From CAZJJK01 sp964546285 (lineage in GTDB: Bacteria > Spirochaetota > Spirochaetia > Treponematales > Breznakiellaceae): a stretch of 64,000 nt of DNA. A program made the position numbers and the translations under genes. The stretch spans positions 1 to 64,000 of the forward strand of contig CAZJJK010000001.1 in the NCBI GenBank assembly GCA_964546285.1, given 5' to 3'. Below the pieces are notes generated by a model that did no database searches, was not told the DNA's origin, and saw only the letters and a program-made list of their open reading frames with translations. Below, piece by piece: positions 49,494 through 58,466 of the stretch (its first letter is position 1; every line of letters starts with the position of its first letter).

Positions 49494-51161
49494 ATGACTA
49501 TCACAAAGCGTGTATCAAGTGGATTGTTTCTTTTTGCCCTTTCCTTTTTTCTTTCGAGCCAAACAGCCCTTTATGCCTTTGACATTGATAGAACAGAATT
49601 GGCTTCAAGCGCCGCTTCCACCTTATTTTTTTATAATTACGAGGGACCTCACGCTAGAATTGACAGCCGAGAAGCTATACGGCAAATCGGTGTAGCGCTT
49701 GGCCAAGCTATCGCGGCTGGGTCAAGCCAAACCGGCTCCGCCGCCCGCTATTCAGCCATCCGCGTTTTAAGTCAGCCCCCGGCTTCAGGCTTTGACGCCG
49801 ATGTTATTATGCTTGGCATAGATGTCGGGGTTGACCATATTCGCAATCTTAGGACGATTTTACAAGGATACTTACAAGCCGCTTTTTCATATACGGAAGC
49901 TGACGCTCAATTATTAGCTAATTTGGCTACCATATACAACGCGGTTTATCGCGGCTCATGGGAATATTTTGTTAATCGATATAATCCCTTAGTCATTAGC
50001 TTTCTTGACCAGGCTAAGGTTGGCCTATCTATACGTTATGATGATTGGCCGGGACGCACCCAGATACTGCTCCCGCTTATAAGCTTAAAAATGACTGGCT
50101 TAGTTCCATCGCTTAACCCCAGCCCCTTAACCGATCCCTCGGTTGTGGAAGAATTAAAAACGATGCCCGATCATGGCGTTGAAATACGTCAGGCTATGGT
50201 GGAATTAAAAGAAAATCAGGCAGACAGTATACGTCAGAGTGTTCAAATTGAGCGAGAAGCGATTGTTGAGGAAGAGGCTAAGTTAACGGTTGAAAAAGCG
50301 GCCCTGGATGAACGGCGGGCGGCGCGAGATCAAACGCCAGCCACGCCGCCCGTTGAAAAAACAAGCGCCACCGCGCCACCCGTAAAAAACGCTGTCGCGG
50401 AGCGCGCAGCCGCGCCAGCCGCCAGCGAAACCGAAGTGCTTAATAAAGAAGAGCCAGCGACTGAAGAGCCAAAAAAGATTGAGGAAGAAGCCCCCCTTGA
50501 AGTCGCGGTAGCCGCTATCGCCGCGAAAGAAGAGGAACTCGCTGAACGTAAAGAACTGGCTGACGCCGCCGAAGCCGAGGCTGACCGTCTGGAGGAAGAG
50601 GCGGCGGCTGACCGGGAAGCCATCGCCGAGGAACAACAGGATATTATCGCCTCGGAGGAGAGCGCGGTTACCGAAGAAGCGATAGAAACCATTTTATCGG
50701 TAAAAATGACTGACCCGCTAAGCCCAATGGCCTCTTTGGTTAGGATATCAACCAAAGACGGAACGGTCAGCGTAGTTTCGCCCTTACCGACGATTCGTTC
50801 GCGCTCATGGGTAGAGCTGGAAGATGGAATTATCGCCGTAGCCGGTATCGCTTCCGGGCTTGGCGCGATCCGTCTTGTAAAAATTGACAAGCAAAGCCTC
50901 GAAATGCTTAAGCAGGGAGAGGATGATATACATCCCGATAGTCCTATTTGGATTTGGGAAGATCGCTTTTATGCTCTTGTGACTAGCGATGGCTCTACTA
51001 GATTGATGACGTTCAATAGCGAACTTGAACGTGAAAACATATCGTCAAGCTCCGTGCATCCCTATACGGCGCCTATTTTTATGGACGGAAAAATATTAGT
51101 TCAAGGCGCTGATGGCAATCCCTTATTACTAGACGCTCTTACCCTTGGCGAGCTTCGTTAA
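49494..51161 (+). CDS. P83/100-family spirochaete antigen
   Basis: A 555-residue exported protein from the ATG at 49494 (GGAGG SD five bases upstream; the frame is also open from a TTG at 49482). The signal peptide ends at ALYA. The segment FDIDRTELASSAASTLFFYN and then RNLRTILQGYLQAAFSYTEA and TIYNAVYRGSWEYF match the Borrelia P83/100 N-terminal domain, recalled from memory of that family. A middle region rich in Glu, Ala and Lys (about residues 230-400) forms a coiled coil, and a C-terminal beta-rich domain follows. The family is restricted to spirochaetes as far as I know, making it the best phylogenetic marker here. Its 3' end overlaps glgA by 33 bases. Confidence 0.85.
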   Translation: MTITKRVSSGLFLFALSFFLSSQTALYAFDIDRTELASSAASTLFFYNYEGPHARIDSREAIRQIGVALGQAIAAGSSQTGSAARYSAIRVLSQPPASGFDADVIMLGIDVGVDHIRNLRTILQGYLQAAFSYTEADAQLLANLATIYNAVYRGSWEYFVNRYNPLVISFLDQAKVGLSIRYDDWPGRTQILLPLISLKMTGLVPSLNPSPLTDPSVVEELKTMPDHGVEIRQAMVELKENQADSIRQSVQIEREAIVEEEAKLTVEKAALDERRAARDQTPATPPVEKTSATAPPVKNAVAERAAAPAASETEVLNKEEPATEEPKKIEEEAPLEVAVAAIAAKEEELAERKELADAAEAEADRLEEEAAADREAIAEEQQDIIASEESAVTEEAIETILSVKMTDPLSPMASLVRISTKDGTVSVVSPLPTIRSRSWVELEDGIIAVAGIASGLGAIRLVKIDKQSLEMLKQGEDDIHPDSPIWIWEDRFYALVTSDGSTRLMTFNSELERENISSSSVHPYTAPIFMDGKILVQGADGNPLLLDALTLGELR

Positions 51162-52613
51162 AGCGTTGGAATACACAGCCAAATAACGGTCGGCCGAGTT
51201 TTTCCAGGAAAAATCCAGGGCCATGCCACGCCGCCGCATGGCCTGTATATGTTCACTCCGATTATAATACGCCCAAATCGCCCAGCCCACCGTATCATAT
51301 ATGGCTTGAGGCGTAAGCTCGTCAAACACGAAGCCGGTACCCTCGCCGCTGTCTTGGTTATAATTAATTACGGTATCAGCTAAGCCGCCCGTCCGCCTAA
51401 CGATAGGCAGGGTCCCATACACTAAAGAATACATCTGATTCAACCCGCAGGGTTCATAACGGCTTGGCATTAGAAAAAAATCACTGCCGGCCTCTATCAA
51501 GTGGCTTAAGCGTTCGCTGTAACCGACCTTTGCCTTAAAATTTGGCAAGCGAGCGGAGAGGCTCTTTAACTCAGCTTCGCACCAACGCTCCCCGCTGCCT
51601 AAGGCGACAAATTGAAGACGCATATCATGACAGATGGACCAGGCCGCGCCATAACTTGGGCCGAATAATTCCCCTACCCCTTTTTGTTCAGTCAAACGAG
51701 ATACAATACCGACTAACGGAATTTCTTTTTCAACAGTCAAACCGAATTCCGCTTGCAAGGCGCTTTTCGCGGCCGCTTTCCCGGATAGCTTGTTCGCGTC
51801 ATAATTCTCTGGAAGGTGAGTATCCTTGCGCGGATTCCAAAGCTCGGTATCAATTCCGTTAAGGATACCGCTGTAGTCGCTCGCCCGGGAACGAAGAACG
51901 CTGTCCAGCCTAAAGCCAAAAGCCGCCGTTTTCGTTTCTTCGGCGTAAGTGGGCGATACTGTTGTCAATTTATCCGCGCAGACTAGACCAGATTTAAGAA
52001 GGTTCATTCTATCCCAGTCCTCAAAACCCGCCGTTTTAAAAAGGTCCCAAGATAAACGGGTATACGCGAAAGCTTCTTTAGCGTAGACGCCTTGATAGCC
52101 TAGGTTGTGAATAGTCAATACCGAAGCTGTTTTTTCAAAACCGCCGGCTCTCATTCCATGTTTCAATAAAACAGGCGCAAGAGCGGCTGGCCAATCATGC
52201 GCATGCAAAATATCGGGATACCAATCCAATTTACGGCATAATTGGAATAGAGAATGGCAAAAAAAAGCGAAACGCCGTGGATTGTCGGCGAAATCGGGTT
52301 CTGATGGAGTACCATAAATACCGTCTCTCCCAAAAAAAGCCTCATGGTCAATAAAATAACAGATAGGAGCCGGCGATTCGCCTACGCTCGATTCATACAC
52401 TTCCGCCCATTCCTCACCCCAGCCAACGGGAACACCAAGAGGCCCAGGAAGCGCTTTAAGCGACGAGCGATCAATGGAGTAATATCTCGGCATAACCACA
52501 CGTACATCATGTCCGAGTGAAGACAAAGCGTTTGATAAAGCGGCGACCGCGTCAGCCAAACCGCCTGTCTTCGCGAACGGAACCGCTTCGCTCGTCGCCA
52601 TCAAAATCTTCAT
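51129..52613 (-). CDS. glgA: Glycogen synthase (ADP-glucose type)
   Basis: A 494-residue GT5 glycosyltransferase that extends alpha-1,4-glucan chains. The N-terminal KTGGLADAV motif (ADP-glucose binding), the HAHDWPAALAPVLL segment, and the C-terminal MPSRYEPCGLNQMYSLVYGT with the catalytic Glu are all present. The ATG at 52613 is preceded by GGAGG at seven bases; upstream ATG 52652 lies just after a TATAGT -10 box. No other glg genes are present, but the GH57 protein at 31997 could act on the same polymer. It overlaps the P83/100 gene convergently. Confidence 0.95.
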   Translation of the reverse strand: MKILMATSEAVPFAKTGGLADAVAALSNALSSLGHDVRVVMPRYYSIDRSSLKALPGPLGVPVGWGEEWAEVYESSVGESPAPICYFIDHEAFFGRDGIYGTPSEPDFADNPRRFAFFCHSLFQLCRKLDWYPDILHAHDWPAALAPVLLKHGMRAGGFEKTASVLTIHNLGYQGVYAKEAFAYTRLSWDLFKTAGFEDWDRMNLLKSGLVCADKLTTVSPTYAEETKTAAFGFRLDSVLRSRASDYSGILNGIDTELWNPRKDTHLPENYDANKLSGKAAAKSALQAEFGLTVEKEIPLVGIVSRLTEQKGVGELFGPSYGAAWSICHDMRLQFVALGSGERWCEAELKSLSARLPNFKAKVGYSERLSHLIEAGSDFFLMPSRYEPCGLNQMYSLVYGTLPIVRRTGGLADTVINYNQDSGEGTGFVFDELTPQAIYDTVGWAIWAYYNRSEHIQAMRRRGMALDFSWKNSADRYLAVYSNALTKLAKGKSV

Positions 52614-52703
52614 TATTGCCTCCAAAGCTCGCCTGTACCATCGAGCTTGCATACTATAAGCGTGGTATACAAAACGCCTCGATTTTATACCCTCGTTAAG
52701 ACA

Positions 52704-52751
52704 GTTGCAATCATACAGTCTTATTCGTTCTTCGGAACTGTTGCAATCATA
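52704..52751. repeat. Direct repeat GTTGCAATCATA upstream of the export operon
   Basis: GTTGCAATCATA occurs at 52704-52715 and 52740-52751, 36 bases apart, with flanks also partly conserved. The copies lie in the glgA/wza divergent spacer. A perfect AAACGCG/CGCGTTT inverted repeat lies at 52798-52813. Spacing of the direct repeats, near three and a half helical turns, could suit a regulator, but function is unknown. Confidence 0.45.
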
Positions 52752-52877
52752 TAGGAAATCGTTTACTGTCGATACATTACTTTTAAAAAGGGAACGAAAA
52801 CGCGAACGCGTTTCCCCTTATGTGGACGGGTATTGTCCAAGGAAAATGGCGTTTTCTTACCCTAACATGGAGTCTTT

Positions 52878-55800
52878 ATGTCTGGCATTTCGCGGCGTTA
52901 TATGGCCATCGCGTTTGTACTGTTTGCGAGCATAGCCTCACTAAACGCGCAAGTCACGCCCAACGCGTATCTGGCCCTATCCAATCCCGGCACCACGACT
53001 AATTCTTCCAATCCTTCCTCCACGCTTGGTATATCACAAAGCGGCTTAACGACAAGCTCTACGTCAACATCCTCTCAATCGTCAAGCACTGTTACACGCC
53101 CTCCCGTCTCAAACATCCAAGAACCGCCAATGGAACAAGAAATTCCCGCTGAGTTATCAGCCATTGAACGTATGATTAATGCGTCGATTCCGCAGCTTGC
53201 CCCCCCGCTTCGCCAATACGGCTATGAGTTTTTCGCCCGCGAAACGCCGAATAAACTGGCTCTTGTCGGCGATGATTATGTCGTTGGTCCTGGCGATACG
53301 ATGGTGGCCTATCTTTGGGGAGACGCCGTCGATATCAAAGAATTGCCTTCGGCTGTTGAGCTTATCGTAGACCGTGACGGAACGGTCAACTTTCCATCAA
53401 TTGGACGGGTTTCGGTCTGGGGCCAAAGCCTAGCTCAAATCAAGGCTTTTATTAAAAGCTCTTTGGATAAAAAATACAAACGTATCGATCTTTCCTTAAC
53501 GCTCGGCAAACTCCGTGAATTTCCCATTACGGTCGCCGGCTTTGTCACCAAGCCAGGGATTATTTTAGCAACCGCCGTTGATACCTTATTCGATATAATC
53601 GCTCGGGCAGGCGGCGCGCTTCCCCATGGATCATTACGCAGCATCGTGTTGACGCGCAAAAACTCACCGCCGCTCAATATCGATGTTTACGACGCCCTTA
53701 TTAAGGGTCAAGCGTCCGATCTCCGATTGAAGGAAGGCGATACTGTACTGATCAATAATATAGGCCAAGTGGCGGCCGTCGCCGGTTCCGTTAAGCGGCC
53801 AGCTATATATGAATTAAAAGCCAATTCAACCATAGGCGATTTATTAGCTTTGGCTGGCGGCGCGCTTCCATCCGCCGTAATATCAAAAGCCTCTCTTATT
53901 CGCTTCAAGAATGATACAAGACAAATAATTGATGGTTCCTTAAGCGATTATCGCTTTCTAGGGACCCCTCTATCCGATGGCGACGCGCTCATTTTATCGT
54001 CAGCTAGCGCTATCCTTGAAAATGCCGTTTATCTTGAAGGACGAATAAAGTATCCAGGGCGTTATGATATTAAAGATTTTTCCGATCTCCGTTCATTAAT
54101 ACTCTATGGTGAACTCTTTAACGATACCGATCTTGACTTCGCTACCGTACACCGGATTGAAGCTGGCGGACGTTCGCTTAATTTCACGTTTCGTCCAAAG
54201 GATGTTCTTTCTTCCAGTGTCGCTTCCATACAATTAAGCGCCAAGGATATCGTTACCTTATACCCCGCGGATGAGCTTCCAGAATATTTTGATTACGCGA
54301 ATTTTCCAGAGACGATTACCCTTAGCGGTGAAATTCGATACCCTGGTCTTAGCGCTCGTGTCGCTGGTCTTGCTCTTTCAGATATACTTACTCCAGACCA
54401 ATTGCTTCCATCCACCAATCTGGATTACGCGGTAATTGACCGTCGGACAGCTGGCGGCAAACGGCCAAACCAAACCTTTGCCCCCCGCGATGTTTTAGCG
54501 GGCGTGTTTGATCTTCCCCTGGAATCGTTGGACTTTATCCGCTTTTTCAAGGCTGGCGAAGTACCCCAAGAATTATCATTTACCGAGTATCCAGAGACAG
54601 TGGTGCTCCGGGGGGCCGCCCGTTATCCCAACGCCTATCGCTACAAAGAAGGTTTAGCGCTATCCGATCTTCTCAACGAGGACCAGGTCACCACTGAAAC
54701 CAGCTTATACTATGGCCGTATTATCCGTTCCGAAGCCGGCGGCGTACAGCGCGTTCTGCCCTTTATTCCCGCTGAAATACTGAGCGGCGTCTACGATATC
54801 CCCTTAAAAATGAAGGACGATATCACCCTGTTTACTCTTGAGGAAACCAGCCGCTCTCAAACTCTGTCTCAAAGTTCAGATTTGGATAATACAACGAGCA
54901 CCGACGAGTCCACCTTAATAGGAAGCATGAATGGGAATCAAGCGTTACCCTCAGGTATGAGCCCTTCACCATCCACCCAAGCGCTAACGCCATCCAACGA
55001 CAGCTATGCTATGTTAGATTTTGATACCAGCATGGGTGTGGGCGAGTTTTTATTGATAGGCGAAGCGCGTTATTCGGGACTTTACGGCCATCGCGATGGA
55101 CTTATGCTATCAAATATATTGATAACCGACCAAATTCTTCCATCCACGAATATCTTTTATGCGCAAATTTCCGGCCTTGATAATAATGGGCGTCCGGTTT
55201 ATCGCACTTTTAGTCCAAAAAAAATACTTGAGGGCACAGAGGATCTTGAAATCAAGGCCATGGACATAATTAGGTTGTTCAAATTTGGCGATGAAACAAA
55301 ATCATACGATCCGGATAAGTATCCAGAAGCGGTACTATTGGAAGGTCCTGTGCTATACGCCGGAGTATATTCTTGGAGCATAGGCATGACGCTATCCGAT
55401 ATAGTCAGCGTGGCTAATTTTAAGTTGGAAACAGACCGCGATTACGCTACTATACTCCGAACCGATGACGACGGAACCAATACGCTTATTCATTTTGTGC
55501 CGAATGATATTATCTATAAAAAAGCCGATATCAAGCTTCAGCCTCGCGATCTCGTTAGTTTTCGCGTAAAAAATGTTTACGAACCGATTAAAATTTCCGG
55601 GGAGGTTTTACAGCCTCAGGTGATTAGTTTTTATCCCGGCATTACGTTAGAAGAGCTTTTAAAAACGGTTGAATTGAATACTGATATTCGCGAGTTAAAA
55701 GTTATAGTAGAGCGAATGAATCAAGAACGTGTTTCCATCTACTTGGAAGATGTTTACATTAAGCAACGGAAAGCGCCGCCGATTGAGCCAGGCGACTCGC

Positions 55801-56645
55801 TTGTGGTCAAAAAATTAAAAGCCAATGAAGCCGAGAAAATCATTTTAGTCCGCGGCGAGGTGAGCCAGCCGCAAGCGCTCGCTTTCTCTGAAGGCATGCG
55901 TTTATCTGACGCCTTACTAGCCGCGGGAGACTTAATGCCAAGCGCTTACCTTAAGGGCTTGGTGCTACAGCGGCCAAGCGTCGCCGAAGCTCAAAAAGCT
56001 CAAATCGATCGCCTTTCCAACGCCATTGCCGCAGCGCGTCAAAGCGCTCAAAGTGATTTTACCACGGCCGCTAACGCCGCTAGTATGGATGACGGAGCCG
56101 CCTTAACGGCTATCAATTCAGCCGCCCAATTAGCCGCCCAAGAAGCGGAATTAGCGCGTATCAGCGAAGTTTATAGCGCCAGTCTTGGCCGAATCGCGTT
56201 GGATATGCCGGAAACTATCAATGAGCTAAAGGGGTCTTCCGCGGACATACTTTTAGAACGCGATGATACCATTTTTGTTCCGCGCTTACCAAATTTCGTT
56301 ACTATTTTAGGAGAAGCGATGAATCAGATAAGCATCGCTTATTATACAGGCATTACGGCTAGACAAGCGTTAGAGGATTCAGGCTGGGTTAGCGAGGACG
56401 CGAATATGGGATCCGCCTATATAGTACGCGCTAACGGGCGGGTAAAAAGCGGCGAAGGTTGGCGTTTTTGGTTTTTCCAGCCAAGCATCCTAAATATCAC
56501 CTTAGAACCCGGCGATACCATCTATATACCGCGTAAGCCTTATCGTCTTAACACGGTACTTCCCATTGTCAGCGATGTCATGCAGATCATCGGCCAGCTT
56601 ATAAGCTCGGCGGTTTCAACCGTAGCCCTAACAAGGACCTTTTAA
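52878..56645 (+). CDS. Wza-like polysaccharide export protein with about ten SLBB repeats
   Basis: A 1255-residue exported protein. The signal peptide is MSGISRRYMAIAFVLFASIA followed by SLNAQ. After a Ser/Thr-rich linker comes a poly-export domain (about residues 130-215; YVVGPGDTMVAYLWGD). Then about ten SLBB/ubiquitin-like repeats of roughly 80 residues follow, each with a G-x-x-x-x-P-G-x-Y strand and LSDIL helix (for example AGFVTKPGI, EGRIKYPGRYD, SGEIRYPGL, LGEAMNQIS). Most Wza proteins have two or three; this count suggests a long periplasmic conduit or a surface function. SD GGAG precedes the ATG. The Wzz-like partner follows after three bases. Confidence 0.88.
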   Translation: MSGISRRYMAIAFVLFASIASLNAQVTPNAYLALSNPGTTTNSSNPSSTLGISQSGLTTSSTSTSSQSSSTVTRPPVSNIQEPPMEQEIPAELSAIERMINASIPQLAPPLRQYGYEFFARETPNKLALVGDDYVVGPGDTMVAYLWGDAVDIKELPSAVELIVDRDGTVNFPSIGRVSVWGQSLAQIKAFIKSSLDKKYKRIDLSLTLGKLREFPITVAGFVTKPGIILATAVDTLFDIIARAGGALPHGSLRSIVLTRKNSPPLNIDVYDALIKGQASDLRLKEGDTVLINNIGQVAAVAGSVKRPAIYELKANSTIGDLLALAGGALPSAVISKASLIRFKNDTRQIIDGSLSDYRFLGTPLSDGDALILSSASAILENAVYLEGRIKYPGRYDIKDFSDLRSLILYGELFNDTDLDFATVHRIEAGGRSLNFTFRPKDVLSSSVASIQLSAKDIVTLYPADELPEYFDYANFPETITLSGEIRYPGLSARVAGLALSDILTPDQLLPSTNLDYAVIDRRTAGGKRPNQTFAPRDVLAGVFDLPLESLDFIRFFKAGEVPQELSFTEYPETVVLRGAARYPNAYRYKEGLALSDLLNEDQVTTETSLYYGRIIRSEAGGVQRVLPFIPAEILSGVYDIPLKMKDDITLFTLEETSRSQTLSQSSDLDNTTSTDESTLIGSMNGNQALPSGMSPSPSTQALTPSNDSYAMLDFDTSMGVGEFLLIGEARYSGLYGHRDGLMLSNILITDQILPSTNIFYAQISGLDNNGRPVYRTFSPKKILEGTEDLEIKAMDIIRLFKFGDETKSYDPDKYPEAVLLEGPVLYAGVYSWSIGMTLSDIVSVANFKLETDRDYATILRTDDDGTNTLIHFVPNDIIYKKADIKLQPRDLVSFRVKNVYEPIKISGEVLQPQVISFYPGITLEELLKTVELNTDIRELKVIVERMNQERVSIYLEDVYIKQRKAPPIEPGDSLVVKKLKANEAEKIILVRGEVSQPQALAFSEGMRLSDALLAAGDLMPSAYLKGLVLQRPSVAEAQKAQIDRLSNAIAAARQSAQSDFTTAANAASMDDGAALTAINSAAQLAAQEAELARISEVYSASLGRIALDMPETINELKGSSADILLERDDTIFVPRLPNFVTILGEAMNQISIAYYTGITARQALEDSGWVSEDANMGSAYIVRANGRVKSGEGWRFWFFQPSILNITLEPGDTIYIPRKPYRLNTVLPIVSDVMQIIGQLISSAVSTVALTRTF

Positions 56646-56647
56646 TT

Positions 56648-57844
56648 ATGCGCGACGACATAGTGGAAACCCATGACGATGAAATTAGTCTTCTCGATCT
56701 TTTCGCCATTATTTGGAAAAAGAAAGTAGTAATCATCATTTTTTCCCTTATCGCGGCTGCTGGTTCAGTCATTTACAGCTTAAGCTTGCCCAATTTGTAT
56801 ACCGCTAAGGCGACCGTATTGCCTATCTCCTCCTCGTCTTCCAGTAGCCTCTCTCAATACGCGGGGCTGGCTCAAATGGCTGGCATAAGTTTGCCAGGGA
56901 CAAGCTCTTCTGACCCTGTCGCTAAGATTGAGGCTATACTTAGAAGCCGCAGTTTAGCTGAGCGCGTCATTGACGAGTTGGACTTGGTTCCTCTGCTTCT
57001 GGAAAAGCCAGAAAAGATAAAGGAACCAGAAACGCCTCGAGGCGCAACCTTGGAATTCTTCATGAAAGAAGTGTATTCCGTATCGGTTGACGACACCACC
57101 GGATTAATCTCGGTTAACGTAAAAACCGAAAATCCTGTTTTATCCCGCGACATCTCTAACAAGCTATTACAACTGCTGGAAACCACACTAAACGAAAAAG
57201 CCATGACAGTAAGCAAAAAAAACAGCCTTATCCTTAATGTTCAATTAGCCGAACAAGAGGCTAAGGTTAAAGAATTACAGAAGACCTTAGCTGATTACCA
57301 AAAATCCACAAAAATGTTAACGCCGGAAGGTCAGTTGACTCAAACCATGGCTTTATACGCGTCTCTTGTCCAGACAAAAATATCGACCGAAATAGAACTA
57401 TCCCGTTTAGAGAGCGCGCTTTCTGACAGTAACCCAAAAATATCCGCTTTACGTAGTCAATTAGCGGCGGTGGAAAAACAGATCGCCGCCATAGAGGGAA
57501 CCGAACAAGCCAACAGCTCTTCACTATCTTTAGCCGATACGCCGGACGCCTTAATTGAGTATCAAAATATCGTGGCGGACTTAGAAATAGCTCTAAAAAT
57601 ATACGCTACTTTAGCCGCCACAGTCGAGAACGCTAGACTCCAAGAAAGCGACGACCAGCTTTTCGTTGAAATTATAGACCCCGCGATCGCTCCGGAAAAA
57701 AAGTCTGAACCAAGCCGGGCTATGATCTGCGTTGTCGGTACAATGGCTGGTTTTTTCCTCGGAATATTGGTCGCCTTCATTCTTAACGCCTGGGTTAAGC
57801 TTCGTCCAGAATTGAAAAAAAAGCTATCCGAAGAAACTATTTAA
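56648..57844 (+). CDS. Wzz-like polysaccharide chain-length/co-polymerase protein
   Basis: A 398-residue inner-membrane protein. An N-terminal helix (VVIIIFSLIAAAGSVIYSL) and a C-terminal helix (AMICVVGTMAGFFLGILVAF) enclose a large periplasmic domain with coiled coil (residues 190-290). The ISLLDLFAIIWKKK start and ATVLPISSSSSS region match Wzz/PCP proteins. No tyrosine-kinase domain is attached. It works with the Wza-like protein to control or export a polysaccharide. No glycosyltransferase or polymerase genes follow within the window, so the saccharide must be made elsewhere. Confidence 0.87.
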   Translation: MRDDIVETHDDEISLLDLFAIIWKKKVVIIIFSLIAAAGSVIYSLSLPNLYTAKATVLPISSSSSSSLSQYAGLAQMAGISLPGTSSSDPVAKIEAILRSRSLAERVIDELDLVPLLLEKPEKIKEPETPRGATLEFFMKEVYSVSVDDTTGLISVNVKTENPVLSRDISNKLLQLLETTLNEKAMTVSKKNSLILNVQLAEQEAKVKELQKTLADYQKSTKMLTPEGQLTQTMALYASLVQTKISTEIELSRLESALSDSNPKISALRSQLAAVEKQIAAIEGTEQANSSSLSLADTPDALIEYQNIVADLEIALKIYATLAATVENARLQESDDQLFVEIIDPAIAPEKKSEPSRAMICVVGTMAGFFLGILVAFILNAWVKLRPELKKKLSEETI

Positions 57845-57871
57845 TAGAAGCTCAGAGATTATTGAAAGAGT

Positions 57872-57889
57872 TCTGATTTTTTTATCAGA
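57872..57889. terminator. Short hairpin with T-run after the Wzz-like gene
   Basis: TCTGAT (57872-57877) and ATCAGA (57884-57889) pair around a loop of T residues, 28 bases after the stop at 57844. It could act as a weak intrinsic terminator or an RNA-stability hairpin. Confidence 0.4.
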
Positions 57890-57930
57890 GGCTTATGTCA
57901 GGCATGGTGTTCTACAATTATAGAGATCCA

Positions 57931-57969
57931 GAGGTTCTTGCAAAAGTTGAAGACTTTTGAAAGCGCCTC
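57931..57969. terminator. Imperfect hairpin related to the 43783 and 46367 hairpins
   Basis: GAGGTTCTTGCAAAAGT (57931-57947) and ACTTTTGAAAGCGCCTC (57953-57969) pair imperfectly (GAGG and CAAAAGT blocks). It lies between the convergent Wzz-like and arsR genes. Its minus-strand sequence is similar to the hairpin region at 46367-46400. The remaining bases of this 242-base spacer show nothing further. Confidence 0.5.
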
Positions 57970-58086
57970 TCCAATTTAATAATAAAACGCGACACAGTCT
58001 TTAAAGGGCCAAGCGTTTTTTATAAGATGCTTAAATGAACAGGCGATAATGAGTATGAACGAATCGCGACATCGCGTTTAATCGCT

Positions 58087-58389
58087 TTACTGTTCGTTTT
58101 CTTCCACCATTTTTGCCACAACATCTCGGATAAAGGGATCTATGATCGCGTATATTCTTTTATTGCCTTGAACGGAAGAATCAACGACACGGTTTTCCTT
58201 GAGAACCGCTAAATGCTGACTGATAACCGGCTGACTTTGACCCAAACAAGTCCATAGATTGGTAACACAGGGTTCACCTTGACTAAAGATAAGACAGAGG
58301 AGTTTTAAGCGAACGGGATGACCGCATACTTTAAGTTTCCTTGAATATTCATTGATAATTTCATCAGCGCAGGCTTTTTGGGCGTTCAT
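58087..58389 (-). CDS. ArsR-family transcriptional repressor
   Basis: A 100-residue winged-helix regulator from the ATG at 58389 (the frame is open upstream into a divergent gene). The DNA-recognition helix segment is GQSQPVISQHLAVLKENRVV with a following RIYAI wing. Five Cys occur (7, 22, 32, 41, 48). Cys41 occupies the first position of the classic ELCVCDL metal site, but the second Cys is Thr; Cys48 is nearby. Sensing of metal, persulfide or redox state is plausible. It is divergent from a cysteine desulfurase gene, with an inverted repeat between them that could be its operator. A TTGACT/TAATCC promoter ends eight bases before the ATG. Confidence 0.85.
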   Translation of the reverse strand: MNAQKACADEIINEYSRKLKVCGHPVRLKLLCLIFSQGEPCVTNLWTCLGQSQPVISQHLAVLKENRVVDSSVQGNKRIYAIIDPFIRDVVAKMVEENEQ

Positions 58390-58413
58390 ACTTGTTAGGA
58401 TTACATTTATCGC

Positions 58414-58438
58414 TAGCATAGTCAATAGAATTATGCTA
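58414..58438. promoter_or_regulatory. Inverted repeat TAGCATA-N11-TATGCTA, putative ArsR operator
   Basis: A perfect seven-base inverted repeat (58414-58420 and 58432-58438) in the arsR/cysteine desulfurase divergent spacer. It covers the TTGACT (-35) of arsR and ends just before the TATAAT (58441-58446) of the desulfurase gene. Binding here would repress both. Confidence 0.5.
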
Positions 58439-58466
58439 TATATAATTTTTCTTAAGGACGGATTTC

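Noticed and set aside
50283..50890. Minus-strand frames opposite the P83/100 coiled coil
   Set aside because: They are produced by the repetitive Glu/Ala codons of the real gene; the peptides are low complexity and have no start signals.
53270..56500. Regularly spaced similar sequences, considered as a CRISPR or DNA repeat array
   Set aside because: They are degenerate at the DNA level and encode the SLBB protein repeats, spaced about 240 bases apart in frame.
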